A stretch of DNA of 26,863 nucleotides from NCBI GenBank assembly GCA_033764095.1, contig JANRJF010000143.1, positions 1-26,863 of the forward strand, given 5' to 3'. This document shows, in pieces, positions 15,963-23,814 of the stretch (positions are counted from its first letter, which is position 1; each line of letters starts with the position of its first letter). The notes under the pieces are model-generated. The model saw only the letters and a program-made list of their open reading frames with translations, had not been told where the DNA came from and did not search any database. A program made the position numbers and the translations under genes. This DNA is from JBDTMT01 sp033764095. GTDB taxonomy: Bacteria; Desulfobacterota; Binatia; HRBIN30; CADEER01.

Positions 15963-17240
15963 TCAGCCTTCGACGGCAGCGCGATAGGTGTCCCAGCGGC
16001 CGCAGCCGGCGCAGTAGCCGGTCCACGCCTCGCTGAAGCGCCCGCAGCTGGTGCAGCGATGGTCGGCTTCGGCGGTGCCGAGCGCATCGGCAGCACGGGT
16101 GACGGCGGACCACGCCGCGGCGTGGTCGCCGCGCTGGTGATGGAGCTCGGCCCAGGCGCGTTGCACGCTCGGGGCATCCTGCCGGCCGATCGCCTGCAGC
16201 TCGCGCTCGGCGCGCTCCAGCTGGCCCTGGCGGAGCGACGCGTGCACCTTCACCAGCCGCGCGCCGTCGCCGGACAGATCGCCGCGGCCGAGCAGCGCGA
16301 CGGTGCGCTCCTGCTCGCGTGGCGAGCTGGCGTGCGCGAGCAGGCGCTCGACCAGCACCAGGCGCGGATGGTTGCGGAAGCCCTTCTCCCAGACCTTGCG
16401 CGCCTCGTCGACGCGCCCGACCTCGACCAGCGCGTCGCCCAGGCTGACGATCGCCGGCAGGAAGTCGCGATCGCTGCGCACCACCGCGTCGAGCGCGGTC
16501 AGCCGCTCGTGCGGATCGGGCAGCGCCTGTGCGGCCTGATAGCGCAGCTCGATCAGCCGCTGCCGTTCGCCGGCGCCGGCGGCGCCGGTGAACGATTCCA
16601 GATAGGCGGCCTGCACGTCGGCGGCTTCACGCCAGCGTTCGGAGTCGCGATAGAGCTCGCGCAGGCTGATCAGCACGCGCGGCGCGCGCGGGAAGCGGAC
16701 GCGGACGCTCTCCAGCATGCGGATCGCTTCGCTGCTGTCGCCGCGCCGGCGCAGCGCCTCGCCGAGCGCGTAGCGCAGGTCGGGATCGTTGGCGTCTTCT
16801 TCCAGCGCCGCGCTCAGCACCTCGTGCGCGGCGCCGTACTCGCCGGTGTCCATGTACGACGAGGCCAACGCCAGCGCCGCCGCGCTGTTGCCGGCCTGCC
16901 GCCGCCAGGCCTTGCGCAGCAGCGCGCGGCTGCGCTCCAACTCGCCGCTCCACGCCGCCGCTTCGCCGGCTTCATGCCAGGCGCCGGCCTGCGCGGCGGC
17001 GCGCGCGCCGCGGCGTTGCCGCCACGAGACGATCATCGACGAGAGCTGGCGCAGCGAGCCGCCGAGCAGCACGACGACGCCGCCGAGCAGGAAGGTGAGG
17101 ATGAGCAGCACGCCCAGCATCGGGCGGAAGCTGTGCAGGTGGGTCGGATGAAACTCGACCTCGCCCGGGTTGAGCGCCACCACCAATGCCAGGGCGGCGA
17201 CCAGCGCGACGCCGCCGACGGCGATCAGGCCGCGCTTCAT
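15963..17240 (-). CDS. LapA-LapB-like envelope protein (membrane anchor, TPRs, zinc ribbon)
   Basis: A 425-residue protein. Residues 1-65 hold two membrane segments (GLIAVGGVALVAALALVVAL; MLGVLLILTFLLGGVVVLLGG) joined by NPGEVEFHPTHLHSF, the layout of the LapA (DUF1049) domain. Residues about 80-385 are TPR-like helices (SSYMDTGEYGAAHEVLSAALEEDANDPDLRYALGEALRR). The C-terminus is a rubredoxin-like zinc ribbon with C396-TSC399 and C410-AGC413, as in LapB/YciM. In enterobacteria lapA and lapB are adjacent separate genes that control LpxC stability and LPS level; here they appear fused. It is last in the long leftward run, 22 bases after rsfS. A regulatory role in LPS synthesis is inferred. Confidence 0.8.
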   Translation of the reverse strand: MKRGLIAVGGVALVAALALVVALNPGEVEFHPTHLHSFRPMLGVLLILTFLLGGVVVLLGGSLRQLSSMIVSWRQRRGARAAAQAGAWHEAGEAAAWSGELERSRALLRKAWRRQAGNSAAALALASSYMDTGEYGAAHEVLSAALEEDANDPDLRYALGEALRRRGDSSEAIRMLESVRVRFPRAPRVLISLRELYRDSERWREAADVQAAYLESFTGAAGAGERQRLIELRYQAAQALPDPHERLTALDAVVRSDRDFLPAIVSLGDALVEVGRVDEARKVWEKGFRNHPRLVLVERLLAHASSPREQERTVALLGRGDLSGDGARLVKVHASLRQGQLERAERELQAIGRQDAPSVQRAWAELHHQRGDHAAAWSAVTRAADALGTAEADHRCTSCGRFSEAWTGYCAGCGRWDTYRAAVEG

Positions 17241-17262
17241 GCTGAACCGCGTCTCGCCGCGC

Positions 17263-17670
17263 TCAGCGCGCGTTGCTGGCCAGGCGCAGATCGCGCGCCT
17301 GGCTGCGGTAGGGCTCGGGCAGCTGGACGACCGAGGCGCGCGCCCACAGGCGTTCGAGGTCGTAGAAGGAGCGCACCGACTCGAGGAAGATGTGGACCAC
17401 GACGTCGCCGTAGTCGAGCAGCGCCCACTGGCCGCCGCTCAGGCCCTCGACGGTGCGCGGCCGGCGGCCGAGCTGGGCGAGGTTCTCCTGGATGCTCTGC
17501 GCGATCGCCTGCACCTGCGTATCGGAGCGGCCGGTGCAGATGAGGAAGTAGTCGGCCAGCGAGGTGTGCGCGCCGACCTCCAGCAACAGCAGGTCGTAGG
17601 CCTTCTTGTCGAGCGCGAAGCGCACGCAGAGGAGCGCGGTCTCGCGAGGGTCGGTGCTGGACTTCTTCAA
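17263..17670 (-). CDS. rsfS: Ribosomal silencing factor RsfS
   Basis: A 135-residue member of the RsfS/Iojap family, which binds L14 on the large subunit and blocks subunit joining in starvation. Landmarks are AYDLLLLEVGAHTSLADYFLICTGRSDTQVQAIAQSIQENL and GGQWALLDYGDVVVHIFLESVRSFYDLERLW, where W-LLDYGDVVVHIF is the family hallmark. The start is a TTG at 17670 that overlaps the nadD stop (TTGA); there is no earlier ATG in range. The C-terminus is about 25 residues longer than E. coli RsfS (ASVVQLPEPYRSQARDLRLASNAR). The order nadD-rsfS is widespread in bacteria, often with rlmH downstream, which is absent here. Confidence 0.93.
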   Translation of the reverse strand: MKKSSTDPRETALLCVRFALDKKAYDLLLLEVGAHTSLADYFLICTGRSDTQVQAIAQSIQENLAQLGRRPRTVEGLSGGQWALLDYGDVVVHIFLESVRSFYDLERLWARASVVQLPEPYRSQARDLRLASNAR

Positions 17671-18350
17671 GCGGAGACCCGGCTCTTTCGGTAGAGCCCG
17701 ACGCGCTGCAGGTAGCGCTCGACTGACGCCGGCACCAGGTAGCGCACGCTACGTCCGCGCTGGATGCGCTGGCGGATGGCCGAAGCCGAGATGTCGAGTG
17801 CCGTGACGGTCAAGAATCGAATCCGCGTCCCCGTGTCGTGAACCAATTCGCTCTGTGATGTTCCGTAGCAAAAGTCCCCACGAGCGGCAACGGGGAGCAG
17901 CGTGCGGGCGGCGCCGATGCGACCCGGCGGGCGGCTCCAGACGGCGATGTCGGTGAGCCCGAGCAGCGTGCGCCAGTCCTTCCAGGTGTCGATCTCGCGG
18001 AAGGCGTCGAGCCCGACCAGCAGCGTCGTGCGCGCGTTCGGCAGGCGCGCCCGCAGCGCGCGCAGGGTGTCGATGGTGTAGGACTTGCCGCGCCGCTGCA
18101 GCTCGATCGACGAGGCACGGAACGCCGGCTGGTCGCGAATCGCCAGCTTCACCATCGCCAGCCGGTGCGCGGCGGGCGTGATGCGGCGCGTCTTGTGCGG
18201 CGGGTCGGCGAGCGGGATGAACAGCACGCGGTCGAGCCGCAGCAGCTCGCGCGCCTCCTCGGCGCAGCGCAGGTGGCCGAGATGGATGGGATCGAAGGTG
18301 CCGCCGAACACGCCGACGCGCAGCGGCGGGCGGCGCGGCGGTGCGCTCAC
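17667..18350 (-). CDS. nadD: Nicotinate-nucleotide adenylyltransferase
   Basis: A 227-residue protein that adenylates nicotinate mononucleotide in NAD synthesis. It carries the nucleotidyltransferase signature VGVFGGTFDPIHLGHL and the C-terminal ISASAIRQRI (ISxTxIR) ATP-binding motif; SYTIDTLRALR and DIAVWSRPP also match. The start is taken at the GTG (18350) that overlaps the proA stop (GTGA), giving a short VSAPPRRPPL lead before the core; the open frame further upstream is antisense or out of frame with proA. It is tightly coupled to proA (4-base overlap) and to rsfS (4-base overlap), so all three share one message. Confidence 0.93.
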   Translation of the reverse strand: MSAPPRRPPLRVGVFGGTFDPIHLGHLRCAEEARELLRLDRVLFIPLADPPHKTRRITPAAHRLAMVKLAIRDQPAFRASSIELQRRGKSYTIDTLRALRARLPNARTTLLVGLDAFREIDTWKDWRTLLGLTDIAVWSRPPGRIGAARTLLPVAARGDFCYGTSQSELVHDTGTRIRFLTVTALDISASAIRQRIQRGRSVRYLVPASVERYLQRVGLYRKSRVSA

Positions 18351-19603
18351 GAGCGGATCTGCCCGGCGCCCTGGATCACGTACTTGTACGTGGTCAGCTC
18401 GCGCAGCCCCATCGGGCCGCGGGCGTGCAGGCGATTGGTCGAGATGCCGACCTCGGCGCCGAAGCCGAACTCCTCGCCGTCGGTGAAGCGGGTCGAGGCG
18501 TTGACGTAGACCGCCGCCGAGTCGACCGCGGCGGTGAAGCGCTGCGCCGCCGCGAGGCTGTCGGTGACGATCGCGTCGGAGTGGCCGGTGCCGTAGGTGT
18601 TGATGAAGCCGATCGCGTCGTCGAGCCCGTCCACCACCTTCACCGACAGGATCAGGTCGAGGTACTCGGTGCGCCAGTCCTCGTCGGTGGCGACGCCGAT
18701 GTCGGGCAGCACGGCGCGCGTACGCGGGCAGCCGCGCAACTCGACGCCGGCGGCGCGCAGCGGCGCAGCGACGCGCGGCAGGAAGGCGTCGGCGACGGCG
18801 CGGTCGACCAGCAGCGTCTCCATCGCGTTGCACACACCGGGGCGCTGCACCTTGGCGTTCACCGCGATGCGCTCGGCCATGCCGAGGTCGGCGGCGGCGT
18901 GCACGTAGACGTGACAGATGCCGGCGTAGTGCTGGATGACCGGGATGCTCGACTGCGCGGTGATCGCCTCGATCAGGCTGGGGCCGCCGCGCGGCACGAT
19001 GACGTCCACCCACTCGCGCTGGCGCAGCAGCGCCGCCACCGCCTGGCGGTCGGTGGTCGGAATCAGTTGTACGACCGCTTCCGGCAGGCCGGCAGACGCG
19101 ATGCCGGCGGCGATCGCGGCGGCGATGGCGCGGCTGGTGGCGAAGGCCTCCGAGCCGCCCTTGAGGATCACCGCGTTGCCCGACTTGAGGCACAGGCCGG
19201 CGGCATCGGCAGTGACGTTGGGGCGCGACTCGTAGATCATGCCGACGACGCCGATCGGGATGCGCACCTGCGCGATCTCCAACCCGTTCGGCCGCCGCCA
19301 GCGCATGATCGTCTCGCCGACCGGATCGGGCAGGGCGGCGATCGCCTCCAGCCCGCCGGCCATCGACTCGATGCGCGCCGGCGTCAGGGTGAGGCGATCG
19401 ACCAGCGCGGCGCTGAGGCCGGCGGCCTGCGCGGCGGCGACGTCGCCGCGGTTGGCGTCGAGCAGCGCCGCTTGGCCGGCGCGCAGGCGCGCCGCCGCGT
19501 CGCGCAGCGCGGCGTTCTTCGCCGGCGTCGGCGTGGTCGCCAGCTGGCGCCCGGCCAGCCGCGCGGCGCGGCAGAGGGCGACGACGGCCTCCTCGATCTG
19601 CAT
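18347..19603 (-). CDS. proA: Glutamate-5-semialdehyde dehydrogenase (gamma-glutamyl phosphate reductase)
   Basis: A 418-residue enzyme for the second step of proline synthesis. It has the ALDH-fold motifs PIGVVGMIYESRPNVTADAAGLCLKSGNAVILKGGSEA and the active-site segment QRPGVCNAMETLLVD, where the Cys is the thioester nucleophile. The C-terminus GFGAEVGISTNRLHARGPMGLRELTTYKYVI is standard. The start at 19603 (MQIEEAVVALC) is the first ATG with homology. Its partner proB is not adjacent: a methyltransferase and an NlpE-like lipoprotein gene lie between them, although all point the same way. The 143 bases upstream hold a 14-bp perfect palindrome (19689-19702) but no obvious promoter. Confidence 0.95.
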   Translation of the reverse strand: MQIEEAVVALCRAARLAGRQLATTPTPAKNAALRDAAARLRAGQAALLDANRGDVAAAQAAGLSAALVDRLTLTPARIESMAGGLEAIAALPDPVGETIMRWRRPNGLEIAQVRIPIGVVGMIYESRPNVTADAAGLCLKSGNAVILKGGSEAFATSRAIAAAIAAGIASAGLPEAVVQLIPTTDRQAVAALLRQREWVDVIVPRGGPSLIEAITAQSSIPVIQHYAGICHVYVHAAADLGMAERIAVNAKVQRPGVCNAMETLLVDRAVADAFLPRVAAPLRAAGVELRGCPRTRAVLPDIGVATDEDWRTEYLDLILSVKVVDGLDDAIGFINTYGTGHSDAIVTDSLAAAQRFTAAVDSAAVYVNASTRFTDGEEFGFGAEVGISTNRLHARGPMGLRELTTYKYVIQGAGQIRS

Positions 19604-19746
19604 GCGATGGTCGATATAGGACGCCCCCCGGCCGTTCAATGCGGTTACACGATCGGGATCGTAGCCGAGCTGGCCAGCGGCGCGCCCGGCCGCTCGAGCG
19701 GCGCTGCCCAGCCGTGGCCGCGCCGCCCATCCGGCGCTCCGGCGTG

Positions 19747-20211
19747 TCAGTCGGCGCGCGTCAGCGTGCTCGGCACCGACGACGGCAACGGCTGCAGATC
19801 GGCGTCGAGCAGGCGGATGGTGCGTTCGTCGATCACCACGAAGCTGCGCGGCGCGGCGCTCTCGGGGTCGAGCCGGTAGACCTTGGCGGTGGGATCGACG
19901 GCCGTGCCGCGCAAGCTGATCCAGACTCCGTCGGTCTCGACGCTGCGCGGGCCGCCCGGCGCGCCGACGTAGGTTTCCTTCAGGTGATACAGGGAGCGGC
20001 CGTCCCAATCGCTGGCGAGCGTCAGCTCGGTCTCGACGCCGCTGCAGTCGGCGCAGGGCAGCGTGCCGGCGAAGCGGCCGACCAACGGCAGGGCGTGGGC
20101 GCGCAGCGCCGGCGTCGGTGGGGGCGGCGGCGGCGCCGCCGGCGGCGTGCTGCGCCGCGTGCAGGCCGCGGCGAGCAGCAGCAGGACGACGAGCCCCGGC
20201 CAGCGACGCAT
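19747..20211 (-). CDS. NlpE-like copper-resistance/envelope lipoprotein
   Basis: A 154-residue lipoprotein. The N-terminus MRRWPGLVVLLLLAAAC is a signal peptide with a lipobox (LAAAC), so the mature protein starts at the lipid-modified Cys17. After a Pro-rich linker comes the NlpE N-terminal domain: GRFAGTLPCADCSGVETELTL holds the C-x-x-C of NlpE (LPCADC.G), followed by DGVWISLRGT and a short strand-rich end. E. coli NlpE relays surface contact and envelope stress to CpxA; the C-terminal OB domain of that protein is missing here, as in many bacteria. No cpx genes are nearby. It probably monitors or binds at the outer membrane; the precise function is unknown. Confidence 0.82.
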   Translation of the reverse strand: MRRWPGLVVLLLLAAACTRRSTPPAAPPPPPPTPALRAHALPLVGRFAGTLPCADCSGVETELTLASDWDGRSLYHLKETYVGAPGGPRSVETDGVWISLRGTAVDPTAKVYRLDPESAAPRSFVVIDERTIRLLDADLQPLPSSVPSTLTRAD

Positions 20212-20234
20212 GCGGGCGTCCCTACACCGGCGCG

Positions 20235-20257
20235 GGCGCGGCGCAAAGTGCCGCGCC
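20235..20257 (-). terminator. GC hairpin between the methyltransferase and nlpE-like genes
   Basis: A perfect 8-bp stem (GGCGCGGC with GCCGCGCC) and a 7-base loop fall 28 bases after the methyltransferase stop and 24 before the next start. No T-run follows, so it may only attenuate transcription or stabilise mRNA. Confidence 0.3.
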
Positions 20258-20284
20258 GGGACCGCGCCGCGCGTGCGCCGCCTC

Positions 20285-21097
20285 TCACACCGGCCGGCGA
20301 CCCCAGGCCTGAAACAGCAGCGGATGCACGACCATGACGTCCGGTCGCGCCAGATGCGCCTGGGCGGCGGCGAGCAGGGTGTCGAACGTGCGGCCGTCGA
20401 TCAGGTCGGCGGCGACGATCGGCGCGCGCAGGTCGGCAGCGAGGGTGAGGAACTGGGCGTGCGCCGGGTCGCCGGCGTGCGAGACGCGCGCCTGCACGCG
20501 CACCTGCACGTCGTGCAGTCCGGCGGCGGCGAGCAGCGCCGGTAGGCGGCGGCCGAAGCCGACGTCGAGGCCGCGCTGCCGGTAGACGGCGGCGGTCGCC
20601 GCGTCGAGACGCGGCCAGGCCGGGTGCGGCGGCTCGCAGCCGGCGCCGGCGCGATCGAAATCCTGCAACGCGACCAGGCCGCCGGGGCGCGCCAGCGCGA
20701 CCAGCTGACCGAGCAGGCGCGCCTTGTCGGGGGCCACCATCATCACCAGGCGGGCGTGCACCAGGTCGAAGTGGCCGCGCGGCAGACGCAAGTCGTCGGC
20801 CGATCCCTCGATCACCTGCACCTGCGGCAGGCCGCGGCTTTCACACTGCTCGCGTGCGGCGGCGGCGAAGGCGGGCTGCGGCTCGACGGCGACCACCTCG
20901 CCGGTGCTGCCGACGCGCGCCGCGAGTTGCGGGGCGATGCCGAGCGGCCCGCAGCCGACGTCGACCGTTCGCCAGCCCGGCGCAATGCCGATCGCGTCGA
21001 GCAGTGCCGCGCTGCTCGGCTCCAGTGCGCGCGCCTGCTCGAGCAGGCGGTCGCGCTCGGCGGCGCTGGTGCCGAGGACGTACGACGGGGCAGGCAT
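20285..21097 (-). CDS. Class I SAM-dependent methyltransferase
   Basis: A 270-residue protein from the chosen start at 21097 (MPAPSYVLGTSAAERDRLLEQARALEP). Earlier in-frame ATGs at 21112 and 21145 are possible; none has a convincing ribosome-binding site, and the family usually begins with the xYVLGTSxxExxRL motif. Motif I is VDVGCGPLGIAPQLAARVG, then VVAVEPQPAF (II), IEGSADDLRLPRGHFDLVHARLVMMV (III) and ARPGGLVALQDFDRAG (post-III). A helical C-terminal region may form a substrate lid. These match small-molecule (UbiE/COQ5-like) methyltransferases. It sits between proB and proA, in the same direction, and looks like a later insertion into that pair. The acceptor is unknown. Confidence 0.8.
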   Translation of the reverse strand: MPAPSYVLGTSAAERDRLLEQARALEPSSAALLDAIGIAPGWRTVDVGCGPLGIAPQLAARVGSTGEVVAVEPQPAFAAAAREQCESRGLPQVQVIEGSADDLRLPRGHFDLVHARLVMMVAPDKARLLGQLVALARPGGLVALQDFDRAGAGCEPPHPAWPRLDAATAAVYRQRGLDVGFGRRLPALLAAAGLHDVQVRVQARVSHAGDPAHAQFLTLAADLRAPIVAADLIDGRTFDTLLAAAQAHLARPDVMVVHPLLFQAWGRRPV

Positions 21098-21163
21098 TCC
21101 CCTCGCCAGTAGCATCGCGGCGCGCCGACTGGCCAACCGGTGCACCGCCGGCGCTCCGGCGGT

Positions 21164-22309
21164 TCAGCTCAACAACACCAGGTCGTCGCGATGGATGACC
21201 GCGTCGCCGGCGCTGTACTGCAGCGTCGGTTCGATGGCGGTGGTGTGCAGGCCCTTGATGCGGTCCAGTTCGGCGGCGCCGTAGCTGACCAAGCCGCGGG
21301 CAAACTCGCGCCCGGCGGGGTCGAGGCAGGAGACGCACTCGCCGGCGCCGAAGCTGCCCTGCACGGCGGTGATCCCTTTCGGCAGCAGGCTGCGGCCGCC
21401 CTGGGCGAGCGCTTCGAAGGCGCCCTGGTCGACGCTGATCGCGCCGGCCGGCCGCAGCGTGTGCGCGATCCAGTGCTTGCGGCGCGTCAGGCGGTCGCCG
21501 GCGGCGAGGAACAGGGTGCCGACCGCCTGGTCGGGATCGAAGACGCGCGGCAACACGTCGGGGTTGCGCCCGTCGGCGATGACCACCGCGATGCCGGCCT
21601 CGTTTGCCTTGCGCGCCGCGTGCAGCTTGCTCGCCATGCCGCCGGTGCCGAGGCGCCCCGCACCGGCGCCGGCGTAGGCCTCTACGTCGCGGCCGATGCT
21701 GCTCACCACCGGCACCAGCGCGGCGTCGGTGTAGGAGCGCGGGTCGGCGGTGTACAGGCCGGGGACGTCGCTGAGGATGACCAACAGGTCGGCGCTGACC
21801 AGCACCGCCACCAGCGCCGAGAGGTTGTCGTTGTCGCCGAAGTTGAAGCGCACTTCCTCGACCGCAACGCTGTCGTTCTCGTTGACGATCGGCAGCACGC
21901 CGGCCTCCAGCAAGGCCTCGAAGGTGTGGCGCGCGTTGAGGTAGCGGCGGCGGTTGGCGAGGTCGTCATGGGTGAGGAGGATCTGCGCCACCGGCTGCTG
22001 CACGGCGCTGAACTGCTCGTCGTAGAACCCCATCAGGCGGATCTGCCCGACCGCCGCCGCCGCCTGCTTCTGCGGCACCGTCTTGGGGCGCTCCTTGAGG
22101 CCGAGACGCGCCATGCCGGCGGCGACCGCGCCGGAACTGACCAGCACCACGTCGTAGCCGCGCCGTCGCAGACCGGCGAGCTCGGCGACCAGCCGCGCGA
22201 TGCGCGGCCGGTCGATGTCCGGCCCCCCCGACAGCACGTTGCTGCCGACCTTCACCACCACCCGCCGCACGCGCGGCAGCAGCGTCGCCTTGTGCTCAGC
22301 CTGCGTCAT
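21164..22309 (-). CDS. proB: Glutamate 5-kinase
   Basis: A 381-residue enzyme that phosphorylates glutamate in proline synthesis. The amino-acid kinase domain (about 1-265) shows VVVKVGSNVLSGG, VVLVSSGAVAAGMARLGL, LPIVNENDSVAVEEVRFNFGDNDNLSALVA and GTGGMASKLHAARKANEAG. A C-terminal PUA domain follows (about 285-370), as in the long form of ProB. The product, unstable gamma-glutamyl phosphate, normally passes to ProA. The start at 22309 is the first ATG ahead of the kinase core. An inverted repeat lies 17 bases upstream of the start, so how proB is transcribed relative to obgE is open. Confidence 0.95.
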   Translation of the reverse strand: MTQAEHKATLLPRVRRVVVKVGSNVLSGGPDIDRPRIARLVAELAGLRRRGYDVVLVSSGAVAAGMARLGLKERPKTVPQKQAAAAVGQIRLMGFYDEQFSAVQQPVAQILLTHDDLANRRRYLNARHTFEALLEAGVLPIVNENDSVAVEEVRFNFGDNDNLSALVAVLVSADLLVILSDVPGLYTADPRSYTDAALVPVVSSIGRDVEAYAGAGAGRLGTGGMASKLHAARKANEAGIAVVIADGRNPDVLPRVFDPDQAVGTLFLAAGDRLTRRKHWIAHTLRPAGAISVDQGAFEALAQGGRSLLPKGITAVQGSFGAGECVSCLDPAGREFARGLVSYGAAELDRIKGLHTTAIEPTLQYSAGDAVIHRDDLVLLS

Positions 22310-22325
22310 CGCTCGCGGCTAAAGA

Positions 22326-22445
22326 CGAAACCACAGATGAACACAGATGAACACGGAGGGGACGGAGGCCTCGCTGTTCAAACGTGGACAGCGTGAGACG
22401 ACGAACGAACCCATCTGTGTTCATCCGTGTTCATCTGTGGTTTCG
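22326..22445. repeat. Tandem-unit inverted repeat (CACAGATGAA units) at the end of obgE
   Basis: The left arm 22326-22358 and right arm 22413-22445 are inverted copies at 30 of 33 positions, built of 10-bp units of CACAGATGAA type (with one CACGGATGAA). The loop is 54 bases. The right arm contains the obgE stop codon and last seven codons; the left arm ends 17 bases from the proB start. Confidence 0.9.
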
Positions 22446-23479
22446 CTTTGGTTTTCGCTTTCGTCCGCGACGAGCGTCGCGCGCGATTCACGGACGCGAT
22501 CGCCGAGCAGGCGGATCAGCGCCGCGACGCCGTCGCCGCTGACGGCGGAGACGGCGTGCAGCTCGATGCCGCGCGCGGCGAAGCGTTGGGTCAGCTCGTC
22601 GATGAAGCCGGGCGGGGCGGCGTCGCTCTTGTTGGCGGCGACGACCTGCGGCTTGGCGGCGACGGCGGGGTCGTAGAGCGCCAGCTCGCGGTTGATGACG
22701 TCGTAGTCGTCGAGCGGGTCGCGACCGCTCATGGCGCTGGCGTCGAGCAGGTGCAGCAGCAGGCTGGTGCGCGAGACGTGGCGCAGGAAGCGGTGGCCGA
22801 GGCCGTGCCCCTCGTGCGCGCCCTCGATCAGGCCGGGGATGTCGGCGAGCACGAAGGTGGTGTCCTCGTCGACGCGCACGACGCCGAGGTTCGGGACCAG
22901 GGTGGTGAACGGGTAGTCGGCAATGCGCGGCCGCGCCGCCGAGACGCGGCTGATGAAGGTCGACTTGCCGACGTTGGGAAAGCCGAGCAGGCCGACGTCG
23001 GCGACCAGCTGCAGCTCCAGGCGGATGCGGCGCTCCTCGCCGTCGAGTCCGGGCTGCGCCTTGCGCGGCGCCTGGTTGGTCGAGGTCTTGAAGTAGGCGT
23101 TGCCGCGCCCGCCGCGCCCGCCGCGCGCGATGACGACGCGTTCGCCGATGGTGGTCAGGTCGGCGAGCAGGTCGCCGCTCTCGGCGTCGCGCACCAGCGT
23201 GCCGAGCGGCACGCGCGCGACTGCGTCGGCGCCGCGGTGGCCGTGCTGATCCTTGCCGCGGCCGTGCTCGCCGCGCTCGCCGAGCAGGCGCGGCTGATAC
23301 TTGAAGTCGAGCAGGCTGGTGAGGCTGGGGTCGGCGACCAGCACGACGTCGCCCCCGTCCCCACCGTTGCCGCCGTTCGGCCCGCCCTTGGCCTTGTACG
23401 TCTCGCGCAGGAAGCTGACGCAGCCGGCGCCGCCGTGTCCGCCGCGCACCTCGATCTGGGCTTCGTCGACGAACTTCAT
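22421..23479 (-). CDS. obgE: Obg-family GTPase
   Basis: A 352-residue GTPase of ribosome assembly and stress control. The Gly-rich Obg domain (about 1-158: GGHGGAGCVSFLRE, GGPNGGNGGDGGDVVLV, RGGRGGRGNAYFKTSTNQAPR) is complete. The G domain starts at LLGFPNVGKST (P-loop G166-S173), with ADYPFTTLVPNLGVV (switch I), ADIPGLIEGAHEGHGLGHRFLRH (G3) and AANKSDA (G4). After a helical end, the tail ESENQSETTDEHG is unusual: its last seven residues and stop are encoded by one arm of the inverted repeat at 22326-22445. Position after rplU-rpmA is the classic arrangement. The 74-base gap from rpmA contains a 7-bp perfect hairpin (23497-23516) and a 14-bp palindrome (23529-23542). Confidence 0.96.
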   Translation of the reverse strand: MKFVDEAQIEVRGGHGGAGCVSFLRETYKAKGGPNGGNGGDGGDVVLVADPSLTSLLDFKYQPRLLGERGEHGRGKDQHGHRGADAVARVPLGTLVRDAESGDLLADLTTIGERVVIARGGRGGRGNAYFKTSTNQAPRKAQPGLDGEERRIRLELQLVADVGLLGFPNVGKSTFISRVSAARPRIADYPFTTLVPNLGVVRVDEDTTFVLADIPGLIEGAHEGHGLGHRFLRHVSRTSLLLHLLDASAMSGRDPLDDYDVINRELALYDPAVAAKPQVVAANKSDAAPPGFIDELTQRFAARGIELHAVSAVSGDGVAALIRLLGDRVRESRATLVADESENQSETTDEHG

Positions 23480-23496
23480 CGCTGCTCACCGGTGGC

Positions 23497-23542
23497 CGCG
23501 GGCCTGCGTGCCCGCGCTCCACTGGAGCGCCTCGCGCGAGGC
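23497..23542 (-). other. Two small hairpins in the rpmA-obgE gap
   Basis: A 7-bp stem (CGCGGGC with GCCCGCG, 6-base loop) and a 14-bp perfect palindrome (GCCTCGCGCGAGGC) sit between rpmA and obgE. They could lower read-through from the abundant ribosomal-protein message into obgE, but GC-rich DNA forms such stems easily. Confidence 0.25.
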
Positions 23543-23553
23543 TGCGGGGGCGC

Positions 23554-23811
23554 TCAGGCGCTCGGCAGGACGTGGACCTGCTTGCGGTCCTTGCCCAGCC
23601 GCGCGTACTGCACGGTGCCGTCGATCAGCGCGAACAGGGTGTAGTCGCGCCCCATGCCGACGTTCTTGCCGGGATGGATGCGGGTACCGACCTGACGCAC
23701 CAGGATGTTGCCGGCCTTCGCCGCCTGGCCGCCATAGACCTTCACCCCGCGGCGCTGCGCGTTGGAGTCGCGCCCGTTGCGCGTGCTGCCCTGACCTTTT
23801 TTATGAGCCAT
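23554..23811 (-). CDS. rpmA: Large-subunit ribosomal protein L27
   Basis: An 85-residue ribosomal protein. MAHKKGQGSTRNGRDSNAQRRGVKVYGGQ and VRQVGTRIHPGKNVGMGRDYTLFALIDGTV are near-universal L27 sequence. The N-terminal tail reaches the peptidyl-transferase centre; it starts with MAHKKG, so no Firmicute-type cleavable extension is present. It begins 3 bases after the rplU stop, so the two are certainly cotranscribed. Confidence 0.98.
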   Translation of the reverse strand: MAHKKGQGSTRNGRDSNAQRRGVKVYGGQAAKAGNILVRQVGTRIHPGKNVGMGRDYTLFALIDGTVQYARLGKDRKQVHVLPSA

Positions 23812-23814
23812 CGC

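Noticed and set aside
22326..22445. Possible CRISPR array or tandem-repeat array
   Set aside because: Repeats are only about 10 bp, directly adjacent without unique spacers of constant size, and inverted in the second half. No cas genes are present.
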